Assembly: GCA_963921935.1 (NCBI GenBank)
Contig: OY998177.1
Location: 5,793,754-5,857,753, forward strand
DNA from: Galeruca laticollis
Lineage: Eukaryota > Arthropoda > Insecta > Coleoptera > Chrysomelidae
Length of the DNA stretch: 64,000 bases
Direction of reading: 5' to 3'
Shown here in pieces: positions 33,200 to 44,599 of the stretch. The position numbers were made by a program, and so were the translations under genes. Under the pieces are notes generated by a model. It was given only the letters and a program-made list of their open reading frames with translations. It was not told the DNA's origin and did no database searches. The number at the start of each line of letters is the position of its first letter. Position 1 is the first letter of the stretch.

Positions 33200-34000
33200 T
33201 TGTTCAATCCTTGCGGATTATGGCTAATGCTAATGCATTGCATTTTGATCCGTTTATTTTTTTACAGTTTGCTGTGGGTCCTCATTATCTTTTGCCACTC
33301 TACTCGGTTTTTACATTTTAATTTCCATTTATTTATGCTCATGCTCTTTGCATCTTCTTCTATTGCATTTTTCCATCTTTTGCCGAGTCTTTACTTTTGT
33401 TTCGGCCAAATAGGGATCCACACTGTAATTTTCCTCATAATTTCCAATTGTTTTCTTTTCATTATATGTCTATCCCATTGTAATATTTGTGCTTCTCTGA
33501 ATCTTATAATGTTTTCGCCTTCCAACATATCCTCTATTTTTTTATTACTATAGCGTTTCAGTTTTTTCCGTCTCTTGTATATAGTGTCTGGTCCCAGAAT
33601 CGTTCTCATTCTTTTTCGCTCCACTATTTTTAGATCCTTTTACTCTTTTTTTGTCTTGTTTCCATTGCGTAGGTGACAACTGATCTTAGAGTCGTCTTCT
33701 AAATACTTACTTTTCTAATATTTTACTTTTTAACATTGCTCGATTTCAACCATAGACTTGATTTCCCTTTAATATCCTCTGTTTTCCATTTGCTCTTTCC
33801 CATCTTTTCCAAGTATCACTCCTAAATAATTGAAGTAGGACATCTGTGCTTCTCTGTTTCAAGATATTTTTGTATGTTATTGCCTTCTCTTCCTGTGTAC
33901 ATATATTTTATTCTGCCTTCAATTATATTCAAACTGTGCATCCCTGTCTAGTAGAAGTAATAATATTATTGGCCTCAATTTCATCTATGTTATTACTTGG
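33200..34000 (-). mobile_element. LINE reverse transcriptase 3' fragment (minus)
   Basis: Minus-strand frames show KTTLRSVVTYAMETR (RT thumb region), then RMRTILGPDTIYKRRKKLKR, EDMLEGENIIRFREAQILQW and DRHIMKRKQLEIMRKI, the tail of RTE-type reverse transcriptases. Many stops. The hydrophobic plus-strand frame at 33200-33553 is its shadow. Confidence 0.55.
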
Positions 34001-34224
34001 TGTGTAAATTGAATATGTTAAAATTACTGAGTTATGACTAATACATTAATTATAGTTGTAAAGTGAAGCCATTCAGGAGAGCTATATAGCTATAACTTCA
34101 ATAGATTTGTTATTAGGAAATAACTACTTGTAACGAAATATGTGGATACCAGTCTGAATATAAGGTGTGAAATCATCATAAAGAAATGATTTCTGAATGA
34201 ATATTCTATAGATTTAAGGTTCTC

Positions 34225-34466
34225 TCACATTACGATTCTAGAATCGCACTCTGGAATCCGATTCTAGAATCGTTACGTGAAAAAACCCGTAAGTCAAACA
34301 GGTAATAAATACTCATCACAAACTGAGCCATGGGCTTCAAGACACCCACGGTTGCCGAGTCGCATTCTTTGGAATCCCAAATATGGAGACAAACATAAAT
34401 ATATGTAGACTGGAAGAGCGCTACCGCAATCGGATTCTGGAATGCGATTCTAGAATCGTAATGTGA
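34225..34466. mobile_element. Short TIR element (MITE, 242 bp)
   Basis: The ends are inverted repeats of about 40 bases: left TCACATTACGATTCTAGAAT and on, right ...ATTCTAGAATCGTAATGTGA. The palindromic word GATTCTAGAATCG appears three times. No coding capacity. No clear target duplication, so the superfamily is unknown. Confidence 0.7.
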
Positions 34467-34559
34467 CACAGATGAAGCTTTTAATTCCAAATTAAACAAA
34501 GTAGGATTTTATAGAAGTATGTCATAATTTCCTTGGTAACACAAAAGCTAACAACTACC

Positions 34560-34812
34560 GACAAATCATTTGAAAACTTCTTTCTGCTTATAAAGCTTTG
34601 GGATGCAATATAAGGCACTCCAAATTAATTTTTTGGACTCACACGTCGATTTATTTCCTGAAAATATCGGTGCCGTATCAGATGAGCATGGTGTAAGGTT
34701 TTATCAGGATATTATACACATTGAAAGACGCTACAATGGAAAATGGTCAGCAGCTGTGCTTGCTGATTTCTGTTGGTCGATTTATATCACCACAATGAGA
34801 AAAATTTACTGA
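34560..34812 (+). pseudogene. Fragment of a dispersed arthropod repeat-borne gene
   Basis: Reads (in two frames) LLSAYKALGCN then QINFLDSHVDLFPENIGAVS, DEHGVRFYQDI and ERRYNGKWSAAVLADFCWS. I recognise this C-terminal block (HSH-D-FPENLG-SDEQGERFHQD) as a multi-copy family common in insect genomes and normally unannotated. Its biochemical role is unknown to me. A TGA and a frameshift separate the first part. Confidence 0.5.
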
Positions 34813-34819
34813 TATGAAG

Positions 34820-36137
34820 TTGTAACTGTAAAAATAGCATTTTTTACTGTAAAACTCAAGCCATAGCTTTTTTCAGTTTTTTGTAATTGTTGTTACTTTA
34901 ATAATATCGTTTTTCAATTAAATGAACATAATATTCAAAATCTATGTGCAGTATTCATTTGCATATGTTAAATTCCGTGTTTAGAGCACTAAATGTAATG
35001 TTATCAGTGGCGCAGCCAAAAATATCTGTGGGAGGGGGTTAGGATAGGTATTCTAATAATAAGTAAACTATCATAACTTCATGCATTCATTAAAATTTTC
35101 AATAAGATTATTTAAAAGTTAAATTAATTAAATTGAAAAAGGTAATAACGATAAAAGGAAAGTTGTTTAAAAAATTTTTAATCAACTATTCTATGTGAAT
35201 AAAGTCTACTCTTTGGTTAGGTTAAGTTAGCTAATTTGACAAATCTTCCTCAAGTGGATGTGGATATAGTGTCTCAGTCACTCGAACTCCCCTAAACAGA
35301 AGAAGAATAAGCGATACTGTGTTTGTGTGTTACATCACATGTTTTCCAAACAACTCAACCTACATGGAGAACATTTAATTCTCATTATACAAACATTTTA
35401 CATTATATTTTCTATTTTGAAAGCATCATCAGAGCAGTTTAAAATGTATATTTCCAAATTTCTTTGACTACGCGAGAGTTACCTTTTTAATAAGACGCAC
35501 CCGATTAGAACATTATTTGAAAAAGTACGTTTTGACAGTACTTTGCGTTTCTCTTTAAGAGGTGTTAAAGAAAAAAGATAACTAGTCTACTTATAAAGTT
35601 TTCCCTCATAACAACAGCGCAAAATATCTATGTTTGCCATTGGCTCTATCTAGCTTACCACAAGAATTCAAATTTCAACATATTTTTTTCATTTTTATTT
35701 GAAATTGTAGAGTGGCGTTATTAGTCGCAAATACTTAGTTCAGATCCAATATATCTTGACATTTTCATTGAAATTCATGAAACGAGCTCATTTTGTGGTT
35801 TCAAATAAGTACTTAATATAGTATATCTAAAAACACTAGCTAATAGAATATACTGTGACTAGCTACCCACTGGAGCTTCGTACAGTTGTAATTCATAAAA
35901 AAGGATAATATTACTGTGTTTGGATATAGAATATCTCTATAAACAATGTTTGCAGCTGAGCCCTAATTCATGTTGTTATTTTCTAATATCTCAAAATATG
36001 TTAAAGTTGTGCATAAAAATTTGTGGTTGAAATTTCGATTGTCTTTTTTTTGGTGATTTTCATTGAAAATGTAAGAGTAATTGTTACCGAAATATTGAAA
36101 ATTGCGTATATCTTTTTCAATTTCTATGCATGCATCC
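34820..36137. other. Intergenic AT-rich stretch
   Basis: No coding region seen. No repeat recognised. Confidence 0.35.
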
Positions 36138-38677
36138 ATATATGAAGATTAAAATTGCTAAGAGATCTAAGTACCAAAAATTAAAATTTTCAGGAACTAA
36201 AGAAAACTTAACCATTTTCATAAAATTGAATATTTATTACTGTAAACACACAACTGAACGTATTACATGATTGTTAGACGGACTACAAATTTAATTATTG
36301 TTACTAAATAAAACAAAAGAAAAATTAAAGTCTTTTTGCAGCAAGATCTAAGTCCATCATTTGTCACCCTGCTAATTGGGAATAAGTACTATAATCTAAG
36401 TGCCAAAATACAACACTGAGTTTATTGACAAAGCTGTCGTAAAAATTCCTACTTGTTTTTGTCAACATCTTCAATCACTTTTCCCGGTCATTCTTCTTGT
36501 TAGGGGTCAGTGGAACAGTAGTTGGAAGTTTTTGTAATTCCACGTTAGCAATGTCTCTCATTGTTTTGCTTTTTTTCAGGACATAAAACTTTTCCCAAGC
36601 ACACACATCGGACAAACTCTTTTTACAAGATACGTAACTAGGATCTTCTTTTGTTACCTTAATCAAAGAAATCTGAGTAATAGCAATTTTTTTTGTGTCA
36701 ATGCATTCAGTAGCTTTTTTTTCAAAATCAAAGAAACGGTCATACATATTCAAAACTCTAAAAGGCTTTGAAGGCCTTGCTTCTTTAATCAGATTTTCAA
36801 TATCTTGCATAACATACTATTTGGCAACTCGATTTTTTTCTCAATAATCGCAAAATCACGATAATCACGAAATCAGCAACAGAAAAGCTATGCCCAGATA
36901 CTAGAAACTTGTGTGTAACCGAATCAAACATATCCGTTTCTACTATAAACATGTACCAAAAAAAGCAACATTCGGTTTTTAATTTGTCCTGAGCAATTAT
37001 TGCTACAGGCAACAAGATGTTTCTTTCTATTTGGAAGTATACCAGTGTTTAAGCCTGCAAAATGCAAGATGCCATCTGATTCCCACCTCGACCCGAGTTT
37101 CCCTCGTGCCACAAGCACATTACGGAATCATTCGTGTCAGTTATATGAATGTTGAAATTGTAGCATAATAGTTGGCGCAAGTAATACATATCACTATGTG
37201 TCAATTTAGGCAAAGCAAACAACTTTTCAAGATCCATTACTATGTTACAAGGCTGACTGTCAGGTAATGTGCTGGATACTGTATCATTTTTCATATCAGA
37301 AACAGCTCTTTCAGCTTCTCTGTGGTGTAACACGAGCTGTTTTTTAGCTTTCTCTGATACTGTGGGATCATTGGAATTAGATTGGATGTTTAAGTAATCA
37401 CATTTTTTGCAGGTATCGCTCCGTGGTCTGCGGAACGATAATTTTAGAAAATCTTTTGAGAAAACTTTGCGGTAGAACTTGTATGTGATACCGCTTCGAG
37501 AATACTTTTTTAAGAAAGCATTGAACATACGGTTTAAGTTTAAGTTCTGACTGAGGTACTCTTTTCAGATTTCAAACGACTGTAATGCGAAACATCTTTT
37601 GGGAAAGAGTTTACGTGATTCTTAATTTTAATTCTATCACTTTCAGTATATTTGTACTTCCTAGGTCCTCCACAGTTGTCTTTATAAATAATACAGTCTG
37701 ATTGCTTCTTCATAACGATTGCCTGAACTTTTTTGGAGATATTCCAAAAGTACTTAAAAATGTAGCTTTGCAAACCCTTTCAGCTCCGGTACCGTCCGGA
37801 AGCGTGTAGCTTACAGTTGATTGTCTCCTACTCTGAGCTGCTTCAGTATATGTCCCGTGACGTCTTCGCTGAATAGAAAGCACCTCTATAAGGCCCATCA
37901 GGTAGTTGCCTTGCTGGTTCAGGTCCAGTTTATGGTAGCCTTCAAACAACTTCATTTTCATGTAGCCAAGCTCTTTGCAGCTGTATTTACATTTTCAGTG
38001 CGCCTGAAAATGTAAAAATATTTTGTACTAATGGCCAGGTGTGCAACTTAGTTATTATAGATGTGTTATACAAGCTGGGAAAGGAATTTAGGCATAACTT
38101 TGGTTAAAGTAAGTAATGAGGTTAGGCTTAGGCCAAGATATCGGGTTATGTTTTAACTACCATGTTTTGTAGCATTTGCACAGTTAGAGATAGCAGTGCG
38201 GGCTTACTGAAACTAATATTACATATTGCAAGTTTAATTTACTATAAAACAGCACATACCTGTAAAGGTGGTGATTGTTTTGCTGTTTCTCTCTAAACTG
38301 TAGCTTTTCAACTTTTTCATCTTGACTAAAAGCACTAATATTTAACCCGTTTTCGTCATCAGACATCATTATAATTAATAAGTATCAATGTGGTAAACAA
38401 AACACGATATGATAGTGTCTGCTGTTACAACGTGTGGAAGAATACGCTAGTATAAGCTCGTGCAGGTGTGGCACTTCCTCCCAGTAGCAGAAACACCCTG
38501 TCTGGACATACAACCAGCACTATCTATTGGAGGTTATAGAAACTACTACAATCAGCCTTGCCACATATACCCTTTAGCAGGACATTGGCACTGGCTCATA
38601 GATCCATTTGTAGTGTAAAACAAATTTTTTTTCAAAAATGGCACTTAGATCTCTTAGCAATTCTACTCTTCATATAT
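36138..38677 (-). mobile_element. TIR-bounded element carrying an uncharacterised gene (candidate DNA transposon)
   Basis: Inverted repeats of about 39 bases bound the block: left 36138-36176 (ATATATGAAG, then GCTAAGAGATCTAAGTACCA), right 38639-38677 (its inverse, a few mismatches). One gene fills the inside on the minus strand. Related words (GATCTAAGTCCA near 36346, AATCTAAGTGCCA near 36392) lie just inside the left end and look like subterminal repeats. No target-site duplication was identified. The layout, one gene between TIRs plus related copies elsewhere in the window, suggests a cut-and-paste transposon. Confidence 0.6.
36410..38369 (-). pseudogene. Uncharacterised transposase-like protein (DUF7869-like), broken
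   Basis: Exon 1 is 38369-38260 (MMSDDENGLNISAFSQDEK), the donor is CAG|GTATGT, the intron is 38004-38259, then a second exon with frameshifts. Blocks in order: a Cys-rich piece (KYSCKELGYMKMKLFEGYH), RRHGTYTEAAQSRRQ, a spacer, KSEKSTSV, SFRRPRSDTCKKCDYL (zinc-like CxxC), NIVMDLEKLFALPKL (possible first Asp), CLWHEGNSGRGGNQMASC, SNNCSGQIKNRM, THKFLVSGHSFSVAD then RDFAIIEKK in another frame, and a C-terminal block (36810-36475). The D...HEG-GRG...DNC-GQNKN...GHS-D-DF order is one I associate with a multi-copy insect family (DUF7869 from memory). No activity is established; I infer an RNase H-fold nuclease. Confidence 0.55.
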
Positions 38678-39039
38678 TTAAACAAACTGTAAGTAGTCTA
38701 GTATTATTAACTATTTATGTGAAAAAGTACAAAAGTTTCAGTTATTATAAATCATTAGAAACTATATACAGGGGTGGCCTGCTTTGATCACTTAGGGGCT
38801 ACTTATTCTGTAAAATACAGGAGGCGGACGACTTTGCAAATGTTCAAACAATTTTTGGAATTTTGATACATATTTTGATAAATAATTAACAGGAATATTA
38901 ATTATAAAAAAATTATGGTACATAAGCAAAACAAATATATTTTGTTTGTATTTGATAAAGCACAATATTTATTAAATTGAAAAAATTGTAATGTATAAAA
39001 ATATACAAAAAAATTTTATCATATGAAGAAAAAAATAAT

Positions 39040-39346
39040 TGTTATAACTTTCACAACTTTATTCAATACTTGGCAAAACACAATACTACTTTTTAACAAT
39101 TCAACTTATTAACACATCAAACTATTGACTGACTGACTCTGCCACAACTGATCTCTATTTATATATAGAAAGAACTTTCCAGAAAGGCCTAAAATATATT
39201 AGTACGTCAATATAAAACACAATAGAAAGATCTTGAAAATTCTAGACTGTCACCATGACAGGAGACTGTGACTACTCCGCCTATTCAGCCCTCTTCTTAT
39301 TTTCAGTGCAAGCTGTCATTCTGACATTCACAGAACAGGTGTAAAA
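39040..39346 (-). repeat. 3' LTR (307 bp)
   Basis: Minus strand begins TTTTACACCTGTTC and ends GTTATAACA. Pairs with 43446-43755 along its whole length. Confidence 0.9.
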
Positions 39347-39570
39347 TTGCTTCCCCTCTTCAAGTTATTCGCCTCGAATAACAGGGACTTCGACGTCTTC
39401 TTGAAACCAATTGGGTGGGTCATGACCATAATAGCGAGCCAATCTCTCGATATGAACGACCTTAGGTTCACTTTTTGGTGTCAGACGAATGCGATAAATT
39501 AGGTAGTTGATTTTCTTGACCACCAGGTAGGGACCTTCCCAATTTCGTTGAAGTTTCGGAGTTAACCCTT

Positions 39571-40595
39571 TCAGTAAACTGCATCACCGGGCTTAAATAT
39601 CTCTTCTTTAAGGTTTTTATCCAACCGTCTCTTCACCTTTTCGCTGGTTACTTTCAGTCGCGTCCTTGCAAACTCGTGAATCTTCTCTAACTTTTGTTGA
39701 ACGTCTTCAACATATTGAGGCAGGCTTTGATCTTCTCGGAACGAAGGTGGAGGTTTTCTAAAGAATATATCACTAGGAAGCTTCATTTCTCGACCAGTGA
39801 CCAACATTGAAGGTGTATAGCCAGTGGATTGATGTTGTGCACTCCGATAAGATAAGAGGAACAATGGAATCAGTTCATCCCAATCTTGCTGGTTTTGGGA
39901 GACCAATAACGATAGGCATTGGCAAATTGTCCTGTTATGACGTTCCACTAAACCATCAGACTGTGGATGCATCGAGTTTTCTTAATCCCGAGGATTTTCA
40001 TTAATTCTGTCCACAATTTTGATTCAAAATTTCTTCCTTGATCGGAATGTACTTCCAATGGTACTCTGTGTCTTGCGATGACATTATTCATAATTGCTTC
40101 AGCGACTGTTGCAGCATCTTGATTACGAATTGGTACTACTTCTGGCCACTTGGAAAAGTAATCCGTAACTACCATTAAGTACTTGTTACCTTTTTCTATT
40201 TTTGGTAGTGGCCCGAGTATGTCTAAACCTACCCTCTGAAATGGTTCACCGGACAGATATTGAGCCATTTTTCCACGATTTCTAGTTTTTAGTCCTTTCT
40301 TTTCGCTGCATATGTCACATTTCTTACACCATTCTGTAACGTCTTGGCGACAGTTGACCCAGTAGAATCGTTCAAGAACTCTGGCTAAGGTTTTCCCAAC
40401 TCCGTAATGTCCTCCTGAACGACTGCTATGAAGTTCTTCCAGCACTTTACGAACAAGTGATTTAGGCAAGACAAGTTGGTGGATCGTAGATACACCGTCA
40501 GAGCTCTGCCACCTCCGATGGAATACACCCTCGCGAAGAGTAAGGGAATCCCATTGAGCCCAGTATCTTTTTATCGTTGAACCATACTTGGACAC
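39571..40595 (-). pseudogene. Gypsy integrase (two frames)
   Basis: 40595-39948 carries the zinc-binding region (HSSRSGGHYGVGKT, then CKKCDIC) and the catalytic core with VGLDILGPLP and VHSDQGRNFES (two Asp of the DDE triad). 39972-39571 continues in another frame with HPQSDGLVERHNRT (catalytic Glu) and RSAQHQSTGYTPSMLVTGR. A single frameshift near 39960 splits them. It would insert the cDNA copy into the genome. Confidence 0.88.
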
Positions 40596-40619
40596 TTCTT
40601 GCCAACCGAGTCTAACTCA

Positions 40620-41143
40620 ATTTTGTAGCAATGTCCGGACAACTTATAAGTCTTCATCTTTCATTTGAAATTTTCTTAGGTTTTCTACTGACCACATGTT
40701 TTCGTCCGAGTCGCTTCTTATTGTTGTTGCATGCAGCAATTCTATCTTTTCATCTTTGTTTATTTGGTTATTATTACTTTCCTTTTCCTCAATTCTTTGG
40801 CAATATTTGCATTGTTGTTGATTACATAGCCTTCTGAATAGGGTATCCGCATTTCCGTGATAGCGACTTTTTCTATAAACTATTTCAAAATTGTACTGCT
40901 GAAGTCTTTCTAACCATCTTGCAATTTGTCCTTCCGCATTTTCTTCGTCATCTTGTTGCTGTGAAAGGATAGCTCATTTACCATGTTGTGAAGCGTCGTA
41001 GTCGAGAATAAATTGACCTTCTTCTTTAGGGTACGCTAAAACCGGTGCAGTGGACAACCTCTTTTTCAATTCATTAAAGGCATTTTGACATTCTGGATCC
41101 CAATTGAATGATGTGTTGTTTTCAGTAAGTCTCTTGGTTTTGG
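40620..41143 (-). pseudogene. Gypsy RNase H and connection, decayed
   Basis: Frames read WDPECQNAFNELKKRLSTAP, YPKEEGQFILDYDAS and VYRKSRYHGNADTLFRRL, the RNase H domain in usual order. A stop replaces a residue soon after DASQHGK. Confidence 0.7.
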
Positions 41144-41705
41144 TCAGTCTTGAATCGCTGAAAATTTTGCCGGATCAGTTTTTATTCCCTCTGCTGACAC
41201 AACGTGACCCAAATATAAAACTTGACGTTGCAATAAGGAACATTTCTTGGAATTTAATTTTAAGTTTGCATTCTTGAGTCGGCTAAAAACTTCATCTAGA
41301 TTGTTTAGATGTTCGTCGAATGTTTTTCCCATTATAATGATGTCATCTAAATAACACAGACAGGTTTTCCACGTCAGTCCTTTTAACACCATTTCCATTT
41401 GTCTTTCAAAAGTGGCTGGAGCATTGCATAGACCAAATGGAAGTACTTGGAATCGATAAAGGGCATTTCCAGCAGAGAAAGCTGTTTTATCTCTATCATC
41501 GGGATGAACTTCAGCTTGCCAGTATCCGCTCTTTAAGCCTAATGTGGCAAACCACTGAGAGCCGGATGGGGAGTCCAGTGAATCGTCTATAATCGTCAAC
41601 GCAGAATCTTGTACTTCCATCTTTCTTAGTTACTAAAACAACTGGAGAACACCAAGGTCCAGATGAATATTTAATAATGTTCTCATCCAACATGTCTTGC
41701 ATCAT
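41144..41705 (-). pseudogene. Gypsy reverse transcriptase
   Basis: Reads NIIKYSSGPWCSPVVLVTKK, then, after a frame change near 41630, ATLGLKSGYWQAEVHPDDR, FQVLPFGLCNAPATFERQM and LCYLDDIIIMG (YLDD catalytic box). The palm is intact to the connection at 41144. Confidence 0.88.
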
Positions 41706-42177
41706 ATTCGCACATCTTTTTGTTTAGCGAATGAAAGTCTTCTTGGGTTTTGACGCATCGGTGGTGCATCTCTTGTATTAATTTTATGGTGGACCAAGTT
41801 GGTTCGCCTTGTAGATTTTTCGGTTTCGAAAAGGGTAAGGTGATTCGAAACAAATTTCTTTGCCTTGCTCGCTTCTTCGAGTGTTAGTTCGACAAAGTCT
41901 TTGATGAGTGACTCTAGAAGTTGGTCGTCGACTTAATTTTGTGGCTCTTTTTCGGGTTTGGGATTATCTCGTAAATTCACTATGTTCTTCTCTGGTTCAC
42001 AATATCCCAACTCGTGATTTTTCTTTAGTTCAACTGGTCTCCTAGATGTATTGGGAATGAACAATGCTTTCTGAATTCCCCTAACATTTAAATTTCGGCC
42101 ATTTTTAAACAAAGAATATGAGCGAATCGTGGGGATTTGAATGGTTTTATTCGACGGCCGCCCCGAATAGTCGACTT

Positions 42178-42585
42178 TTAATAGTTTTCCTGGTTGCTGG
42201 TATTAGAGCGCCGATCACGTGTCGGTGATCGACTTTGGTATGTAGATGATCTTCTAGGGTTGTTTCTTGTGGGGCTATGAGCTCTGTTTCTAACTGGGCT
42301 CTGCGAGGATGTACTTTGTCTTGATGTTGTCTGGCTATCCGAGTTCCTAGCTTGGCTTTGAGATATTGATGGAGCTCTACATGTTCTCTGCAGATGTCCA
42401 ATTCTTCCGCAGTTGAAACATTTCCGGGATTCTTCAATTGGTGTACGACTTCGTAGCGTGTCTTTCAGTAGTTTTTCGATTCTAGCTATAACTTCGGTTA
42501 AATTCTCCTCCTCAAAGTGTATTTCTCGTAATTTTTGACATCCGGTTTTGGAAATGATTTTTGGCAACTTCGAATTCTTGAGCAA
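42178..42585 (-). pseudogene. Gypsy Gag, nucleocapsid zinc knuckle
   Basis: Contains CFNCGRIGHLQRTC, a perfect CCHC zinc knuckle that binds element RNA, followed by a Ser/Arg-rich tail. Confidence 0.82.
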
Positions 42586-42706
42586 AAGTTAATACTTCTT
42601 GTAGTGTCAGATGGTGGCGTACTCGAAGGGCTTGTTGCATTTCTGTATCTCTTAAATTATCAATAAATACTTGAACGCCAAATTGTTCTAAAAATTCTTT
42701 AGGTGT

Positions 42707-43381
42707 CTATGGATAGGCTAAACTCAATAGTCTTTCTATGTCACTTCCATATTCTTGGAGGCTCTCATCTAATTTTTGCATACACACCTTCAATTGACTT
42801 TGGAAAACTTGCTTTGCATGTTGCTGACCATACCTGTTCTCCAAAGCTTGGATAATGACGTCATACCTAGGGTTGCCTTGGGGTAATAATTGCAGAATGC
42901 ATGCAGCTTGTCCGCGAAGAGCAATCATAAGGGAGGTGGCTTTCTCTTGATCATTCCAGCCATTGACACTAGCTGCTGCTTCAAATTGGCGTCGATATGT
43001 CTCCCAAGATGATTGGCTATCATATGTAGATGGCTTGTTAAGCTGGTTGTGTCTCAAATTTACTATTTCAGTTCTGACACTATCACTAATGAATCTGCTA
43101 TCATTGGGATTAGCTTCTATTTTCTTTACTAATGCATCTAATTTTTGTCTTAGGTCAGGCTGGTCTGTTTTTAAATCTTTTTCTGTCGTTTTAAAATCTA
43201 TCTCTACTGTTTTTAAATATTTTTCTACTGTTGCCAAGTCTTCCTTAACTGTTTTTACGTCTGCTTTTAGGCCTTCTTCCTTTGTATCTATTTTGTTATC
43301 TAAGGCCGCTATTTTACTTTTAAAGGTAGAACTGAAATCGGGCAGTACTTCTAATATTTGCCTCCTTTCCTCCTTCTCCAC
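42707..43381 (-). pseudogene. Gypsy Gag, capsid part
   Basis: 224 open residues from MEKEERRQILEVLPDF. The first 110 are a Lys/Glu/Asp-rich coiled coil with repeated KTxEKDLKT units. The capsid-like part follows (YDSQSSWETYRRQFEAAAS, then LMIALRGQAACILQLL). Cut off from the nucleocapsid part by a stop at 42707. Confidence 0.8.
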
Positions 43382-43445
43382 GTTCCTCTTCTTGTTTTCT
43401 ACGGTTTTCCTCTTGACTATAAATTACTTTTACCGCTGTCACCAC

Positions 43446-43755
43446 TATTATAACTTTCACAACTTTATTTAATACTTGGCAAAATACAATACTACTTTTT
43501 AACAATTCAACTTATTAACACATAAATCTATTGACTCTGCAAATATTGATCTCTATTTATATATAGAAAGAATTTTCCAGAAAGGACTAGAATATTCTAC
43601 AATATATTAGTACGTCAATAAATATGGAACACAATAGAAAGATCTTGAAAATTCTAGACTGTCACCTTGACAGGGGACTGTGACTACTCCGCCTATTCCA
43701 CCCTCTTATTTTCAGTCCAAGCTGTCATTCTGACATTCATAGAACAGGTGTAACA
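43446..43755 (-). repeat. 5' LTR (310 bp)
   Basis: Minus strand begins TGTTACACCTGTTC and ends GTTATAATA. It differs from the other LTR by several substitutions and small indels, so the insertion is not very recent. Holds a TATATATAG motif (near 43560) that could be the promoter. Confidence 0.9.
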
Positions 43756-44599
43756 TAATTATAATTTTTAAAGAATCAAATGAACAAAAATGTTTGATTG
43801 GACGAAATCTGACATTGCCTAAGTGCAGCATGTTTTTAAAATTTGGTTCATTTAAACTTAAGGCAAAACATATGTTTATGAACAGTGGCCTTAAATGTTG
43901 ATCTATTAACTGCGATAAATGTGTTTTGATTGATATAAATATGTTGATCCAAGTTATTGACTAATTAGAACAAAATATTTGGATTTATCAATTTCATGAA
44001 TTGCAATCTGAAATCAGCGACTTGAGATTTATTATTATTATTAGTGGTTAATGATACTAACTTGCAGATTAGACAATTTTTGCATGTGAATCTGAGATAT
44101 CCTGACCTATTGTTTGTTCCTGCATTGGAATAATAGTTAAGATTTTGTTTATGTTCGACGTATTATCATAAACTAACGGAATACACGTGGATAATATTCT
44201 TCATAGTTTTTATAACTGTGTTATTCAATATTTGCTTCCATATGCAGCACTACTGTTGCATTGCAAATAAACTACACTCTATCTTTCATCATAGTAAATA
44301 AGTACTGTTCTTCCCATTGACTGTGATAATGACAACTGTTCATTTTTATTTCGGCCTGTACTTGGTTTGTTCATTCTACAAGAATAGAGTAAAAGTGCAT
44401 GTATTGTGACTATAATTAATTTAAAAGTTTACATTCATTTATTTCATTTAAAGTAAGATAAATACAAACGGTATAGGTACGTTGGAGTACTGTAAGAATA
44501 AATCATTGAATTAGGATTTTCGAACATAATTTAAGTGTGAACAAATTTCTTCTCGAGCTACTTTCCAACCCTTTGTGGTCAACATATTGGCCACCCCTG

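Larger units (their letters stand above)
39040..43755 (-). mobile_element. Ty3/gypsy LTR retrotransposon, near complete
   Basis: A 4.7-kb element on the minus strand with two LTRs, a 4-base duplication TAAT (39036-39039, 43756-43759), a primer-binding-site-like GTGGTGACAGCGG next to the 5' LTR and a purine-rich tract GAAGAGGGGAAGCAA before the 3' LTR. Internal order from the right: gag (43381-42178), a protease gap, RT (41705-41144), RNase H (about 41130-40640), integrase (40595-39571). No env-like frame is visible. Frameshifts and stops break pol in several places, so it is inactive. Confidence 0.92.
38769..44599. mobile_element. hAT-like element interrupted by a gypsy retrotransposon
   Basis: The ends are CAGGGGTGGCC (38769) and GGCCACCCCTG (ends 44599), an 11-base perfect TIR of the type seen in hAT elements. 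The 8 bases outside are both TA-rich (ACTATATA and CTCTATAT) but are not an exact duplication. Removing the gypsy element leaves about 1.1 kb of AT-rich sequence without a readable transposase, so it was probably non-autonomous. Confidence 0.65.

Noticed and set aside
33200..33553. 117-codon hydrophobic plus-strand open frame
   Set aside because: Antisense shadow of a minus-strand LINE reverse transcriptase fragment; hydrophobicity comes from AT-rich antisense codons.
42963..43472. 169-codon plus-strand frame, membrane-like
   Set aside because: Antisense of the gypsy Gag coiled coil.
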